The notes under the pieces: generated by a model
Database searches by the model: none
Seen by the model: the letters and a program-made list of their open reading frames with translations, nothing else
What the model was told of the DNA's origin: nothing
Made by a program: the position numbers and the translations under genes
NCBI RefSeq assembly: GCF_000422345.1
Contig: NZ_AULP01000002.1
Coordinates: forward strand, 248,001 to 312,000
Direction: 5' to 3'
DNA from: Neomelitea salexigens DSM 19753
GTDB lineage: Bacteria > Pseudomonadota > Gammaproteobacteria > Pseudomonadales > Spongiibacteraceae
Length of the DNA stretch: 64,000 nt
Part shown: positions 40,943 through 51,500 of the stretch, piece by piece
Position numbering within the stretch: the first letter of the stretch is position 1
Layout: each line of letters starts with the position of its first letter

Positions 40943-42823
40943 ATGATTGAACTGATAAATCTCAGCTTACAACGCGGTGGCAAAGCCTTGCTAGAGGAGG
41001 CGTCGCTGCGCGTGAATCCCGGCGAGCACATGGCGCTGGTTGGAGCCAATGGCAGCGGTAAATCCAGCCTGTTTAAACTGCTGTGCAATGAGCTCAGCTA
41101 TGACAGCGGCGACCTGCAGATGCCCGCGCAATGGCAGATCGCGCAAATGCGCCAGGAAGTAGAGGCCAGTGACCGGCCGGCAATCGAATACGTGATTGAC
41201 GGCCACCAGCACTACCGCCGCATCGAAGCCGATATTGAGACCTGCAATGACGACCATCGTCTTGCCGAGCTGTTGGCGGAGATGGAGCTGATCCACGCCT
41301 ACCAAATTCGCAGCGACGCCGAACAACTCCTGCAGGGGCTGGGCTTTGCGCTGACAGAGGTGGGCAAGCCGGTCAGTGACTTTTCGGGGGGCTGGCGCAT
41401 CCGCCTCAATCTAGCCCAGGCCCTGATGTGCCCGTCGGACCTTTTGCTGCTCGACGAACCGACCAACCACTTGGATCTCGACGCCAGTCTGTGGCTGGAA
41501 CAGTGGCTGCGACGCTATGAAGGTACGCTGCTGCTTATCTCCCACGACCGCGATTTTATCGACGCCTGCTGCGACTTTGTCGTTCACCTGGAACACCATC
41601 AACTCCATCGCTATCGCGGCAATTACAGTGCTTTCGAACGCCAGCGAGCAGAGCGCCTGGCGCAGCAACAGCAAGCCTATGAAAAGCAGCAGGCTGAGCG
41701 CGCCCATATGGAAGATTTTGTGCGCCGCTTTCGCGCCAAAGCCAGTAAAGCCAAGCAGGCACAAAGCCGACTTAAAGCCCTTGAGCGCATGAGCGAGATC
41801 GCTCCCGCGCATGTAGACTCCCCCTTTCATTTTCGCTTTTATGCGCCGAGTCAGTACTCCGACCCGCTGCTGGGACTCAGCAATGCCGCGCTGGGGTATA
41901 GTGAGCCCTTACTCAACAAGGTAAACCTGAGCATTCACCCAGGCAGCAGAATAGGCCTGCTCGGTGCCAACGGCGCGGGCAAGTCGACACTAATGAAATC
42001 CCTCGCGGGGACGCTAACGCCACTCAGCGGGCAGCGCCACAGCGGCGAACACCTGCACATGGGCTACTTCCACCAACACCAGTTGGAGTCCTTGGATCTC
42101 AATGCCAGCCCGCTGTTGCAGCTTCAGCGTCTCCGGCCCGACGCCCGAGAGCAGGATATTCGTAACTTTCTCGGCGGCTTTAACTTTAAGGGTGAGCGCG
42201 CCGAAGGCAGCTGCTTACATTTCTCAGGCGGTGAAAAAGCGCGCCTTGCACTCGCTATTATTGTTTGGCAGCGGCCCAACGTACTGCTACTCGATGAGCC
42301 CACCAACCACCTGGACCTGGAGATGTGTCACGCGCTCACCAGTGCCCTCCAGGAATTTGAAGGTGCGGTGATTGTGGTCTCTCACGACCGCCACCTGTTG
42401 CGCAATACCGTCGACGAGCTGCTGCTGGTCGACAACGGCTCGGTTAGCCCCTTCGACGGCAGCCTGGATGACTACCGCCAATGGTTATTGAGCCGCAACA
42501 GAGAACTGGGCGATAAGCCGCAGCCGGCCAGCACGGCACCCGTTGTCGACAAGAAGAAAGCGCGCCAAGACGCCGCCGCAAAACGGGCAAAACTGGCCCC
42601 CCTCAACAATGAGATCAAAAAACTAGAGCGGACACTGCAAAAAGTCGCCGAGCAGTTGCAGGCCATAGAAGCTCAGCTCGCCGACACCAGCCTGTACGAT
42701 GAGGCCAACAAACAACAATTGAAAACACTGTTGGCTGAGCAGGCGCGCCTGCAAACAGAAAACAACACTGCGGAAGAGGCGTGGCTGGAACTGCAAGAAC
42801 AACTGGAAGCATTGGCAGACTGA
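40943..42823 (+). CDS. ABC-F family ATP-binding protein, YheS-like
   Basis: 626 residues. Two ABC domains in one chain: Walker A GANGSGKSSLFKLL near 33 and GANGAGKSTLMKSL near 345; ABC signatures DFSGGWRIRLNLAQAL and HFSGGEKARLALAIIV; Walker B LLLLDEPTNHLDL (first) and VLLLDEPTNHLDL (second). The linker has charged helices (QRAERLAQQQQAYEKQQAERAHME), the P-site tRNA interaction motif of ABC-F proteins, and the C-terminus ends in a coiled coil. No membrane part, so it acts on ribosomes, relieving stalls or binding in the E site. YheS is the likely ortholog. Confidence 0.92.
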   Translation: MIELINLSLQRGGKALLEEASLRVNPGEHMALVGANGSGKSSLFKLLCNELSYDSGDLQMPAQWQIAQMRQEVEASDRPAIEYVIDGHQHYRRIEADIETCNDDHRLAELLAEMELIHAYQIRSDAEQLLQGLGFALTEVGKPVSDFSGGWRIRLNLAQALMCPSDLLLLDEPTNHLDLDASLWLEQWLRRYEGTLLLISHDRDFIDACCDFVVHLEHHQLHRYRGNYSAFERQRAERLAQQQQAYEKQQAERAHMEDFVRRFRAKASKAKQAQSRLKALERMSEIAPAHVDSPFHFRFYAPSQYSDPLLGLSNAALGYSEPLLNKVNLSIHPGSRIGLLGANGAGKSTLMKSLAGTLTPLSGQRHSGEHLHMGYFHQHQLESLDLNASPLLQLQRLRPDAREQDIRNFLGGFNFKGERAEGSCLHFSGGEKARLALAIIVWQRPNVLLLDEPTNHLDLEMCHALTSALQEFEGAVIVVSHDRHLLRNTVDELLLVDNGSVSPFDGSLDDYRQWLLSRNRELGDKPQPASTAPVVDKKKARQDAAAKRAKLAPLNNEIKKLERTLQKVAEQLQAIEAQLADTSLYDEANKQQLKTLLAEQARLQTENNTAEEAWLELQEQLEALAD

Positions 42824-42833
42824 GCCTGCCAAT
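42811..42833. terminator. Inverted repeat at the convergent ends of ABC-F and GST genes
   Basis: 8-bp perfect stem ATTGGCAG / CTGCCAAT with a 7-base loop spanning the TGA of the ABC-F gene. It can form on either strand; no T-run follows, so termination is tentative. Confidence 0.4.
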
Positions 42834-42842
42834 GCTGGCGGG

Positions 42843-43499
42843 CTACTTGCCCTGAACCATTGCCATGAAGGCCGCCATGGCTTTTTCAGACTCCGCATCC
42901 AGCTGCTGGCTGATGGGCATCTCCGCCATGCGCGCTTTCCACTCAGGCAGACCGGCCACTTCGACGCAGACATCTCGCTGATACAAGGCGCCGCTAACCA
43001 GTTCAACAACGACCAGCGCGTAGCGCAATACAATATCCGCGGCCGTCATCTGCTCACCCATAATGAAGGGCCGAGGTGAAACCAGCGCCGACAGCGCCCT
43101 AACGCCTTTGTCGAGCGCCTCAGCAACCTCGGCGACAACGCCCTCATCAGCTTTTGCTGCCCCCAGTACCGCTGGTAGCAAACGGCGAGCGGGAAGCTCT
43201 AAATACAGCTCAATAATCTTCATTAGCTCCCGACACTTCGCTCGCTGCCACTCGTCACTTGGGAGCAGTGGCTGCTCTGGATAGCGCGCGTCCAAGTACT
43301 CCACTATCACGCTGGTCTCTGCGAGAAAGCCCTGATCGGTTTCAATGCAAGGCACCTTGCCCAGCGGGCTCTTGCGCAGATAATCGGGCTCAGCACTCGG
43401 GTAAACCGTGATCTCGTCAAAATCAATGCCCTTATGCAACAGGCTGTGCTTAACCATGTTGAAATAATTACTCACAGCAAACCCATAGAGCTTAAGCAT
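42843..43499 (-). CDS. Glutathione S-transferase family protein
   Basis: 218 residues from ATG 43499, 7 bases after a GGAG; a GTG four codons upstream overlaps that site. N-terminal thioredoxin-like domain: LKLYGFAVSNYFNMVKHSLLHKGIDF, then PLGKVPCIETDQGFLAETSVIVEYLD with the cis-Pro and Glu-Ser that bind glutathione. C-terminal helical domain. Detoxifying or binding role; substrate unknown. Confidence 0.85.
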   Translation of the reverse strand: MLKLYGFAVSNYFNMVKHSLLHKGIDFDEITVYPSAEPDYLRKSPLGKVPCIETDQGFLAETSVIVEYLDARYPEQPLLPSDEWQRAKCRELMKIIELYLELPARRLLPAVLGAAKADEGVVAEVAEALDKGVRALSALVSPRPFIMGEQMTAADIVLRYALVVVELVSGALYQRDVCVEVAGLPEWKARMAEMPISQQLDAESEKAMAAFMAMVQGK

Positions 43500-43635
43500 T
43501 TTGTTCTCCACATCGAGGTAATGAGCTCATCAGTATAGACACGCGAAACAACAGAGTGAAAGCTGACAGGATGGTAAGTTGCTCACCGACAGGACTTTGG
43601 CTAAGGTTTCGCTTCCGTATTTTTTGGTGAACACC

Positions 43636-44262
43636 ATGCCCGTTTCTCTGCCCATCGATATCGCCCTTGTAAAAGGCTTTCTCGCCGATGACGAAGCCGA
43701 TGCCCTTTACCGCCACGGCTGCGAGCAAGCCCCGCGGGGCGCCCTGCTAGAAGTGGGCAGCTATTGCGGAAAATCTACTCTCTATCTTGCCAAGGCTTGC
43801 CAGGATAGCGCCCCTGAGAGCGGTGTTGTGTACGCCGTTGACCACCACATCGGCTCCGAAGAACACCAATTGGGGGAAATGTTTCACGACCCCGAGCTGT
43901 ACAACGCCAACGACGCCCACTTCGACACCTTTGCTGAGTTTCGCCGAAATATCCGGCGCGCTAACTTTGAGCAGTGGGTGGTACCGCTGGTTGCGCCCTC
44001 CGAAGTGTGTGCCAAGCATTGGCAAACCCCCTTAGCAATGGTCTTCATCGATGGTGGGCACAGTCTCGAGGCAGCCCTAAACGACTACCGATGCTGGACA
44101 AGCCACATTCAGCGCGGCGGTATCCTGGCTATTCACGACCTATTCCCCAATCCCGAAGAGGGCGGCCAAGCGCCTATTGCCATCTATCGCTTGGCACTCG
44201 CCTCCGGCTTATTTGAAGCGGTCGAGCGCGTGAATAGCCTGGGTATTTTGCGGCGCTTGTAG
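43636..44262 (+). CDS. Class I SAM-dependent methyltransferase
   Basis: 208 residues from ATG 43636, after GGTGA; an upstream start at 43579 lacks a ribosome site. SAM-binding LLEVGSYCGKSTLYLAKACQD near residue 35-55, Asp-rich VVYAVDHHIGSE, and a late MVFIDGGHSLEAALNDYRCW, IHDLFPNPEEGGQAP of the Methyltransf_24 type. Substrate unknown. Its stop is one base from the opposing oxygenase. Confidence 0.8.
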   Translation: MPVSLPIDIALVKGFLADDEADALYRHGCEQAPRGALLEVGSYCGKSTLYLAKACQDSAPESGVVYAVDHHIGSEEHQLGEMFHDPELYNANDAHFDTFAEFRRNIRRANFEQWVVPLVAPSEVCAKHWQTPLAMVFIDGGHSLEAALNDYRCWTSHIQRGGILAIHDLFPNPEEGGQAPIAIYRLALASGLFEAVERVNSLGILRRL

Positions 44263-44263
44263 G

Positions 44264-44980
44264 CTACGACGGTGGGTCGATGTTTGCTCCCAAACTCGCA
44301 TTGACCCGAAACCAACCCGCAATGCTATGGCGCAGACGCGCGGCGGGGAGTACTTCGTGGGGAACCGTCTCGCTGAGGAACACCACCAGGGTCCCCATCG
44401 TCGGCTGAACCGACGCCTCCACCTGACCGTCACCACTGTATATCAGCAGCTCACCGCCATCGGCAGAACCCCACTGCGGATTGAGATAGAACACCGTCGA
44501 CAGTACGCGGTTGCTACGCCCGCGAAAAGCGTCGACATGTTTTTTGTAAAAACTCCCCGGAGTGTAGCGCGCAAAATGGCACTCATAATCAAACAAGCCC
44601 AGGAAAAGCCGCCGATTGATACCGACGCGCAGCATTTCCATCCATGCCAAATACCCCGCTTCGCTCGGCTCGCTGTCAGAAAACCAGCGTATATGATCGC
44701 TGCGAACATAGTCGTCGCGCTGATAGGCTTGCTGCCGCCCCACGCCTGCAGGGCGAAAAGCACTGTCACCCAGAGACGCCACTCGCTGCTGCAGCTGGCT
44801 CGCTAAGCTGCTGGGAAGCGCAGATTGAATCACCGCATAGCCGCGCTCCGACAGCGCCGCTGCCAGCTCATCAAACATCGCTTCGCGCGACTGCGCGCTA
44901 CCCAATGGCTCTGTTGCCACACCACCCCCAAAAATAGCGGCTAGAAAGTCGCGGAGTGTAACCCGCGCCAGCACTGCCAA
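44264..44980 (-). CDS. 2-oxoglutarate/Fe(II)-dependent oxygenase
   Basis: 238 residues. Prolyl-4-hydroxylase-like: iron ligands His-x-Asp in YKKHVDAFRG and distal His in ETVPHEVLPA, followed by RLRHSIAGWFRV giving the 2OG-binding Arg. RVLSTVFYLNPQW and GGELLIYSGD are family segments. It probably hydroxylates a protein side chain. Downstream of and 8 bases from the end of the next minus-strand gene, so likely one transcript. Confidence 0.85.
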   Translation of the reverse strand: MAVLARVTLRDFLAAIFGGGVATEPLGSAQSREAMFDELAAALSERGYAVIQSALPSSLASQLQQRVASLGDSAFRPAGVGRQQAYQRDDYVRSDHIRWFSDSEPSEAGYLAWMEMLRVGINRRLFLGLFDYECHFARYTPGSFYKKHVDAFRGRSNRVLSTVFYLNPQWGSADGGELLIYSGDGQVEASVQPTMGTLVVFLSETVPHEVLPAARLRHSIAGWFRVNASLGANIDPPS

Positions 44981-44988
44981 TACATCTT

Positions 44989-45876
44989 TTATTTGAGCTG
45001 CCGTAGCAACAACAATAAATCAGGCAAAAACTGTAAGTAGCTGCAGTAATGCCACAGTTGCTCGCGCAGCGGCGGGCGCAGCTGGCGATGCACCTCGTCT
45101 AACAATCGGTGCAAGCGTTGACGACGCCACATACGGTTCATCCCACACTCAACAAAGGGTGCAGCTAAAGGTGTCAGCAGTAACACACCCACCATGCCCG
45201 CCGCCGCACCGCTGATAGAAACCCACGCGGGCACACCAACCCAGCTCGACCACCAGGCAGCCAGCCAGCCTTGATTGGCGATATATAAAGAGCTGGCCGC
45301 CGACGCCCCTAACAGAGAAGCACTGCCAAACAAGACTTTGTCACTCAGGCCTCTGCCGGCGAGCCCCAAAGCGAGGAACACCAGCATATCGCGACTGCTA
45401 TCCTGGCTTAGCCCCCATCGCGCGACGGCTTGCTTCAGGCGGCGTTCAGCCAACTCTGGCTGCAAGGGCGCCAACTCGGACTGCAGCTGCGCGACCGCAT
45501 TGGGGTCGTAATCTGGGTGAGACGTCAGCCGATTCATCAGCAGCGTTTGCAGCCCATTGAGGTCAATCACGTGGTCTGCCAACAGCTGGGCAACAGCCTG
45601 CTCTTTACCGGTAAGTGGCCTGACGCTTTGAGGCCTGCGGCGAACTATCCGCCACAGGCTGCGCGGCAGTGCCGCTAAATCCGCCGGAATATCTCGGCGG
45701 TGCTGCCAGTGGCGGCGCATAACGGCAGGCAAGGCCTTAAACTCGCGACGGTACACCTCCTCTAGCCGCTCATGCGCTTGCAGGAAATGCCGGTCGATAT
45801 CCTCGGCCAGCTCGCTCGCCCACTGCTCCAGTGTCCGCGAAGACTGCCGGCTAGCGTTCACCGCGGCCCCCTGCAC
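44989..45876 (-). CDS. Hypothetical inner-membrane protein
   Basis: 295 residues from GTG 45876; a second GTG at 45861 is possible. A polar, Arg-rich first half with helices (EDIDRHFLQAHERLEEVYRREF) is followed by two hydrophobic segments near residues 165-190 and 215-240 (VSISGAAAGMVGVLLLTPLAAPF), then a basic helical tail (RMWRRQRLHRLLDEVHRQL). I do not recognise a family. It is transcribed ahead of the 2OG oxygenase gene. Confidence 0.65.
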   Translation of the reverse strand: MQGAAVNASRQSSRTLEQWASELAEDIDRHFLQAHERLEEVYRREFKALPAVMRRHWQHRRDIPADLAALPRSLWRIVRRRPQSVRPLTGKEQAVAQLLADHVIDLNGLQTLLMNRLTSHPDYDPNAVAQLQSELAPLQPELAERRLKQAVARWGLSQDSSRDMLVFLALGLAGRGLSDKVLFGSASLLGASAASSLYIANQGWLAAWWSSWVGVPAWVSISGAAAGMVGVLLLTPLAAPFVECGMNRMWRRQRLHRLLDEVHRQLRPPLREQLWHYCSYLQFLPDLLLLLRQLK

Positions 45877-45968
45877 TCACCAGTGCCCGAGCATTTTTCA
45901 AAAATGCCTTGTAAGCTACTGACCATGCAAACAAAATACTCCTATTAACACAGCAAGCGGCCACCGCC

Positions 45969-47276
45969 ATGTCAGAACACACCGAATACGTGAAATGGTT
46001 TAGAAACTCCGCACCGTATATCAACGCCCACCGTGGAAAAACCTTTGTACTGATGCTCGGCGGCGAGGCGATAGCCGATGCTAATTTTGCGAATATTGTG
46101 CACGATATCGCTTTGCTAAACAGCCTTGGGGTGCGGCTAGTGCTCGTACACGGCGCCAGACCGCAGATAGAACAGCGCGTCAGCGACGCGGGCCTGTCCA
46201 GTCAATTCCACAATGATTTACGCATTACTGACGAACAAGAGCTGCGCTGCGTAACCGATGCTGCCGGCTCACTGCGTGCCCATATCGAAGCCCTGCTGTC
46301 GATGGGCGTTGCCAACTCGCCGATGCACGGGGCGTCCATTCGCGTCTGCTCAGGCAACTTTGTCACAGCCCGCCCGATGGGCGTGATCGACGGTGTCGAC
46401 TTCAAGCACACCGGCGTGGTGCGCAAAGTGGACGCCGGCGCGCTTGCCCAGCAACTGGATCAGCAGGCCATCGTATTGTTATCGCCACTTGGCTATTCGC
46501 CAACGGGAGAAATCTTCAACCTGAGCGCCGAAGACGTTGCCGTTCATACCGCCGCGACCCTAAAAGCCGACAAGCTGATTTTGCTCACCGGCGGCTCAGG
46601 ATTATTAGACAGCGAGCAGCGCCTGATCCGCCAGTGTGAGTATCGGGATGTCGATGCCGAGCTGCAACGACAGCCCACCCTGGGACGAGACAGTATCGTG
46701 CAAGCGGTCGTTGACGCCGGAGACCTCGGCATCGACCGCTGCCATATGGTGTCTTACTCAGAAGACGGTGCCCTGTTACAAGAACTCTTTACTCGCGACG
46801 GTGCCGGCACGCTGGTAACCCAGGAACATTACGAGCAACTCCACACCGCGAGCATCGACGATATCGGGGGCATCTTAGCGATTATCGAGCCGCTGGAGGC
46901 GAGGGGCGTATTGCTGAAACGCTCGCGCGAACTGCTGGAAAATGAAATCGGTCATTTCAAAATTTTGGTTCGCGATGGCATGGTCATCGCCTGTGCAGCA
47001 CTTTACCCTTACGCCGAAGCCGGCGCCGGGGAAATAGCCTGCGTCGCCACGCATCCCGATTACCGCGGCGCCGATCGCGCCGAGCGACTGCTGGCCCAGC
47101 TTGAGCGGGAAGCCCGGCAACAGGGGCTAAACCAGGTTTTTGTACTAACCACGCAAACCGCTCATTGGTTTCAAGAGCAGGGCTATGTGCAATGCCCCTT
47201 TACCGAATTGCCCGAAGCCAAACAGAAACTCTACAACTTTCAGCGCAATTCAAAAGCGTTTATCAAAGCGCTTTAA
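45969..47276 (+). CDS. argA: N-acetylglutamate synthase ArgA
   Basis: 435 residues, classical ArgA length. N-terminal amino-acid-kinase-like domain (residues 20-285: GKTFVLMLGGEAIAD, VRLVLVHGARPQIEQRV, LILLTGGSGLLD) and a C-terminal GNAT domain (290-435: ILVRDGMVIACAALYPYAEAGAGEIACVATHPDYRGADRAERLL). Catalyses acetyl-CoA plus glutamate to N-acetylglutamate, the first step of arginine synthesis; feedback-inhibited by arginine. It is followed by rsmE after 20 bases. Confidence 0.95.
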   Translation: MSEHTEYVKWFRNSAPYINAHRGKTFVLMLGGEAIADANFANIVHDIALLNSLGVRLVLVHGARPQIEQRVSDAGLSSQFHNDLRITDEQELRCVTDAAGSLRAHIEALLSMGVANSPMHGASIRVCSGNFVTARPMGVIDGVDFKHTGVVRKVDAGALAQQLDQQAIVLLSPLGYSPTGEIFNLSAEDVAVHTAATLKADKLILLTGGSGLLDSEQRLIRQCEYRDVDAELQRQPTLGRDSIVQAVVDAGDLGIDRCHMVSYSEDGALLQELFTRDGAGTLVTQEHYEQLHTASIDDIGGILAIIEPLEARGVLLKRSRELLENEIGHFKILVRDGMVIACAALYPYAEAGAGEIACVATHPDYRGADRAERLLAQLEREARQQGLNQVFVLTTQTAHWFQEQGYVQCPFTELPEAKQKLYNFQRNSKAFIKAL

Positions 47277-47296
47277 CGGGGGAAGATAGTTAGATA

Positions 47297-48028
47297 ATGC
47301 GAATTCCCCGAATCTATACCTCGCAAGCCTTAAGCAATGGTCAGCAACTTGAGTTGGAGGAGCGCGCAGCACACTACCTGCTGCAGGTACTGCGCATGAA
47401 AGTGGGCCGCTCTGTGCGCCTGTTTAACGGCGACGGCAACGACTACCTGGCCACCATTTCTGACGCCAACCGGCGCCAGTTGTGGTGCTCAGTCACCGAT
47501 GTAGACAGCTCGCAAGACTGCGAATCACCGCTGCGAATCGAGCTGGGTATTGGCCTCTCGAAGGGCGACCGCATGGACTGGGTTGTTCAGAAAGCGACTG
47601 AACTGGGCGTTGCGCGGATAGTGCCGTTGCGCAGCGAAAGGGTCGATGTGAAGCTCAATGCCGAGCGCGAAGAAAAGAAATGGCGGCATTGGCAGCAAGT
47701 CATGATCAGCGCCTGCGAGCAATCCGGCCGCAGCCAGCTGGTAGATGTCGCCGCCCCTCAGGAACTTGAGCACTGGATCAATAGCTGCCGCGCCGAGTAC
47801 AAGGCGGTACTCAGCCCACACCACGGCGAGAGCGTCGCCCGGTCCGCAGCCCCAAAAAGTGTTGCCTTACTGGTGGGCCCCGAAGGCGGACTCACTGACG
47901 ATGAGGTTGCCCGTAGCATCGAGCTGGGCTTTAACTGCATGGCCCTGGGGCCGAGAATTCTGCGCACCGAAACGGCACCACTGGCAGCAATCAGTGTTCT
48001 TCAGGCGCGCTGGGGAGATTTTACCTAG
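47297..48028 (+). CDS. rsmE: 16S rRNA (uracil1498-N3)-methyltransferase RsmE
   Basis: 243 residues. N-terminal PUA-like domain (MRIPRIYTSQALSNGQQLELEERAAHYLLQVLRMKVG) and C-terminal SPOUT knot domain: GIGLSKGDRMDWVVQKATELGVARIVPL, SACEQSGRSQLV, VALLVGPEGGLTDDEVA, and MALGPRILRTETAPLAAIS. Methylates U1498 in 16S rRNA using SAM. It ends 3 bases from the opposing chpC stop. Confidence 0.95.
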   Translation: MRIPRIYTSQALSNGQQLELEERAAHYLLQVLRMKVGRSVRLFNGDGNDYLATISDANRRQLWCSVTDVDSSQDCESPLRIELGIGLSKGDRMDWVVQKATELGVARIVPLRSERVDVKLNAEREEKKWRHWQQVMISACEQSGRSQLVDVAAPQELEHWINSCRAEYKAVLSPHHGESVARSAAPKSVALLVGPEGGLTDDEVARSIELGFNCMALGPRILRTETAPLAAISVLQARWGDFT

Positions 48029-48031
48029 CGA

Positions 48032-48511
48032 TCACTCCGCCTGCTCCGCAGGGGAGAGTTCCGTGAGGATTTTTTCCTCAAGCACGTCAATATCCGGTAT
48101 CAATAAGCGCTGGCCATGCACTTCAACGTCGGCGAAAATCACCGGCTGATCCTCGCAGTGATCCAAGGTCTTAACATCGCCGGCGTGAACACTTAACAAG
48201 TGGGGCACCGACGACAGCAATATCGCGTAATGCGGCAGGCGCTCGCGGTCGTTCAGCCCGGCCATCACCGCCACTTGTCGGATCGCTGGCTCCACAGGCA
48301 ACTCACCGTCGCGCAAGCCTTCAAAGCACACCAGTGGAATCTCGCGCTGGCGCCAGCGCAACATCCCCAAAATGAAGGTCGATGCCATGGCAGAGCTCAA
48401 CTGTCGCGCACTGGCAACCTCCACCACACAGCTATTGGGTAGCAGCAGCCCGCCACCGGAGATGGGCATGATCAGGTTCGCCAAGGAGGCATCAGGTAAG
48501 GCATGCATCAT
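48032..48511 (-). CDS. chpC: ChpC-like CheW-domain protein
   Basis: 159 residues. CheW fold: MPISGGGLLLPNSCVVEVAS near the start, FILGMLRWRQREIPLVCFE, and a middle AVMAGLNDRERLPHYAILLSSVPHLL. A coupling protein that links receptors to ChpA. Its start overlaps the chpA stop (ATGA), so they are coexpressed. In Pseudomonas chpB, the methylesterase, lies between the two; it is missing here. Confidence 0.75.
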   Translation of the reverse strand: MMHALPDASLANLIMPISGGGLLLPNSCVVEVASARQLSSAMASTFILGMLRWRQREIPLVCFEGLRDGELPVEPAIRQVAVMAGLNDRERLPHYAILLSSVPHLLSVHAGDVKTLDHCEDQPVIFADVEVHGQRLLIPDIDVLEEKILTELSPAEQAE

Positions 48512-51500
48512 TCCGCGTCCACCTTCGACATAACTTCCTCAATCGCTTTTAGCAGCTGTATTTCCTGATAGGGTTTACCCAGGAAGCGCGTGACACCCAA
48601 GCCCGACGCTCGCTGGCGGTGTTTCTGGCCGGTTCGCGAGCTAATCATAATAATGGCAATCTCCTTGAAGCGCGGCGAGCTCTGCAAGCGGCTAGCCACT
48701 TCAAAACCATCCATCCTCGGCATCTCTATATCCAGCAATATCACATCCGGCAGCGCATCCATTTCCTGCAGCTGGTTGACGGCTTCCAGCCCATCGCGCG
48801 CCAGTGTGACCTTCATCTGCTGGCGCTCAAGCAAGCGCGACGTCACCTTGCGCACGGTCACCGAATCGTCGACAACCATGACATGTTTGACGGGAACGTC
48901 GCTGCTGGGCAGCTGCCCCTGCACTTCAGCACCACTCAAGCGCCGCGTTGCGTCGGCGCGGATACTGGCCAGCATATCCAAAATCACCACCACACTGCCG
49001 TCACCCAGCACCGTGGCGCCAGACAAACCCGGCACAGCGGCAAACTGCGGCCCCAGTGATTTCACCACCACTTCCCGCGAGCCCATCAATGAGTCAACCT
49101 GTACCGCGGTTGCCGGCTCGGCATTGCGAATCAGCAGTACAGGTTTCGGCTCCAACTGGCCCTCTAAGTGGGGGGCGGACACACCCATCAACTGCCCCAT
49201 ATAGCGCAGCTTGTATTGCTGACCGGCATACTCAAAGTCCGGACCACCGTCTTCGTAGTAAACCTCCAGCTCATAAGGGCTGACGCGCACGATGCCTTCG
49301 ATGTTGTTCAGCGGCACGGCATAGACCTCACCCCCGACACTGACCATGAGTGCGCGGTTAACGGACACCGTAAACGGTAGGCGAATTTCAAAGCGGCTGC
49401 CCTGCCCTTGCGAGGTGCTCACCTCGATGGAACCGCCGAGCTGCTTGATCTCGCTATGCACCACATCCATACCGACACCACGGCCGGATATCTGCGTAAC
49501 ATTGTCTGCAGTGGAAAAGCCCGCATGGAAAATAAAATCGAGTAACTGACGCTCGCTAAGTTCAGCCCCTGCTGCAACCAAGTGCATGCGCTCAGCCTTG
49601 GCCCGAACCGCAGCCAAATCAATGCCCGCACCATCGTCGCTAATCGTAATCACGACATCACCGCCCTGGCGATCAAAGCGCATCGACAGCTCACCCTGAG
49701 CAGGCTTACCGCTTTGCTCGCGCTGTTCCGCCGACTCTATGCCGTGGTCAATGGCGTTTCGCAGCATGTGCTCCAGCGCGGGAATAATCCGCTCTAACAC
49801 CCTGCGGTCCATTTCGCCTTCGGCGTTGTAAACCTTGAAGTCGACGTCTTTATTCAGCTCGCCACACAGCTGACGGACGCCGCGTCGCAAACGCGGAACC
49901 ATGCGCGAGAAATGCACCATCTGCGAGTGCATCAGACCTTCTTGAAGCTCGGTATTGACCCGCGACTGCTGCAATAGCAAGGTCTCCATATCGCGACTTT
50001 TATCGACGACCGTATTGCGCAAATCGACCAAATCCGACGCCGATTCCAGCAGTGCTCGCGACAGCTGCTGCAGCTGTGAGTAGCGGTCGAATTCCAGTGG
50101 ATCGAAGCCCTCAGCACCCTCACTCTCCATTTGCTCCTGGCGGTGAATAATTTGTGCTTCGGTTTCCATGTCCAGTCGGCGCACCTGCTCCTGCAAGCGC
50201 TCAACGGTCATTTCCATTTCTTCCAGCGAGAAATGAACTTCACTCACCTGTTCTTCGATACGACCGCGAGCAATCGAGGTTTCACCGGCGAGGTTGATCA
50301 ACCGCTCCAACAACTCAGAGGGTACCTTGATCATTTCCTGCGGGCCGCGTGCCTGTATCGCAGACCACTGCGGCGCCGTGCCTTCAGCAGGTTTAGGGGC
50401 CACTGCCTCCGACGCCGGCGCGACCTCTAAGGTCACTACCGGTGCCGCCGGAGTGGGGGCAGCTGCCTCGGTGTCCAAACCGTCGAGCATCGCCACCAGT
50501 TTGTCTTGAGCCTGCTGAACAATCGGCAGCAAGTCCGCCAAAGACCTCTCACCTTTGGCAAGGGACTCGGAGATTTCGGTTTCCATCTGGTGGGCGAAAT
50601 CACCCATCGCCGTTAGGCCGGTAAGGCGCGCACCGCCCTTAAAGGTATGCAAATAACGCTGCACATCATCGAGATAGCGGGGATTGTCGCGATCTTCATC
50701 CCAACTGTGCAGGGCGTTGTCCAAACCCTCCAGTAAGTCCCTCGCCTCTTCCATAAAGATTTCGAGAATATCCGGGTCGATATCCTCAATATCCGCCGCG
50801 GGCAATGGCGCTGCCATCGCGGTACTGTCTTCAGACAACTCAGCCGATGAAGGAGTAGCGGCAAGAGCAGCGGCGGGCGTTTCGACAAGCGCCGAGGCGT
50901 CGAAGTCGCGCAGCTGCTCAAGCAGCTCTGCATTCACCTCGGCACTGTTTTCCGCAGCAATTTGATTCAGGTCGTCCATCAATTGGTCGAGGGCACGCTC
51001 GGTCAACTGCAAGAACTCGGCTGCTAATGGATCGCGACCATGGCTGAGCAATACCTGCAGGGCCTGCGCTATCTCGGCGGTGCTTTCACTGCCAATATCC
51101 TCTGCGCGCTGGGCGAACTGCCCCATTATCGGCGCGTACTCCTGCATGACCGAGGCAGTTATCGGCTGATCGGCATCGCGAATTTTATCGATCAAGCCCT
51201 GAATATGATCGCCAAAGGTGAGTAAGAACTGATTTAGCGCATCAGGGGCTATTTGGCCGGCTTGTCGCTGGGCCTCGGCGGTTTCCGCCTGCGCCATCAA
51301 GCTGATTTCGGCCTGCTGAATACGTTCGCGCAACGCCGATGATGCCTCCAAACTGGAAGCCGGGCTGTGGCGCAAACGCTGCACTAGCTTGCGCGTTTCC
51401 GCCAGCACATCAGCGACCAACTGTATGAACGCTTCATCCACCGCGATGCGCATCGAGCGGGCTTCTTTTACCAGCCCTTCCAGCGGCGTAATAATACTGG

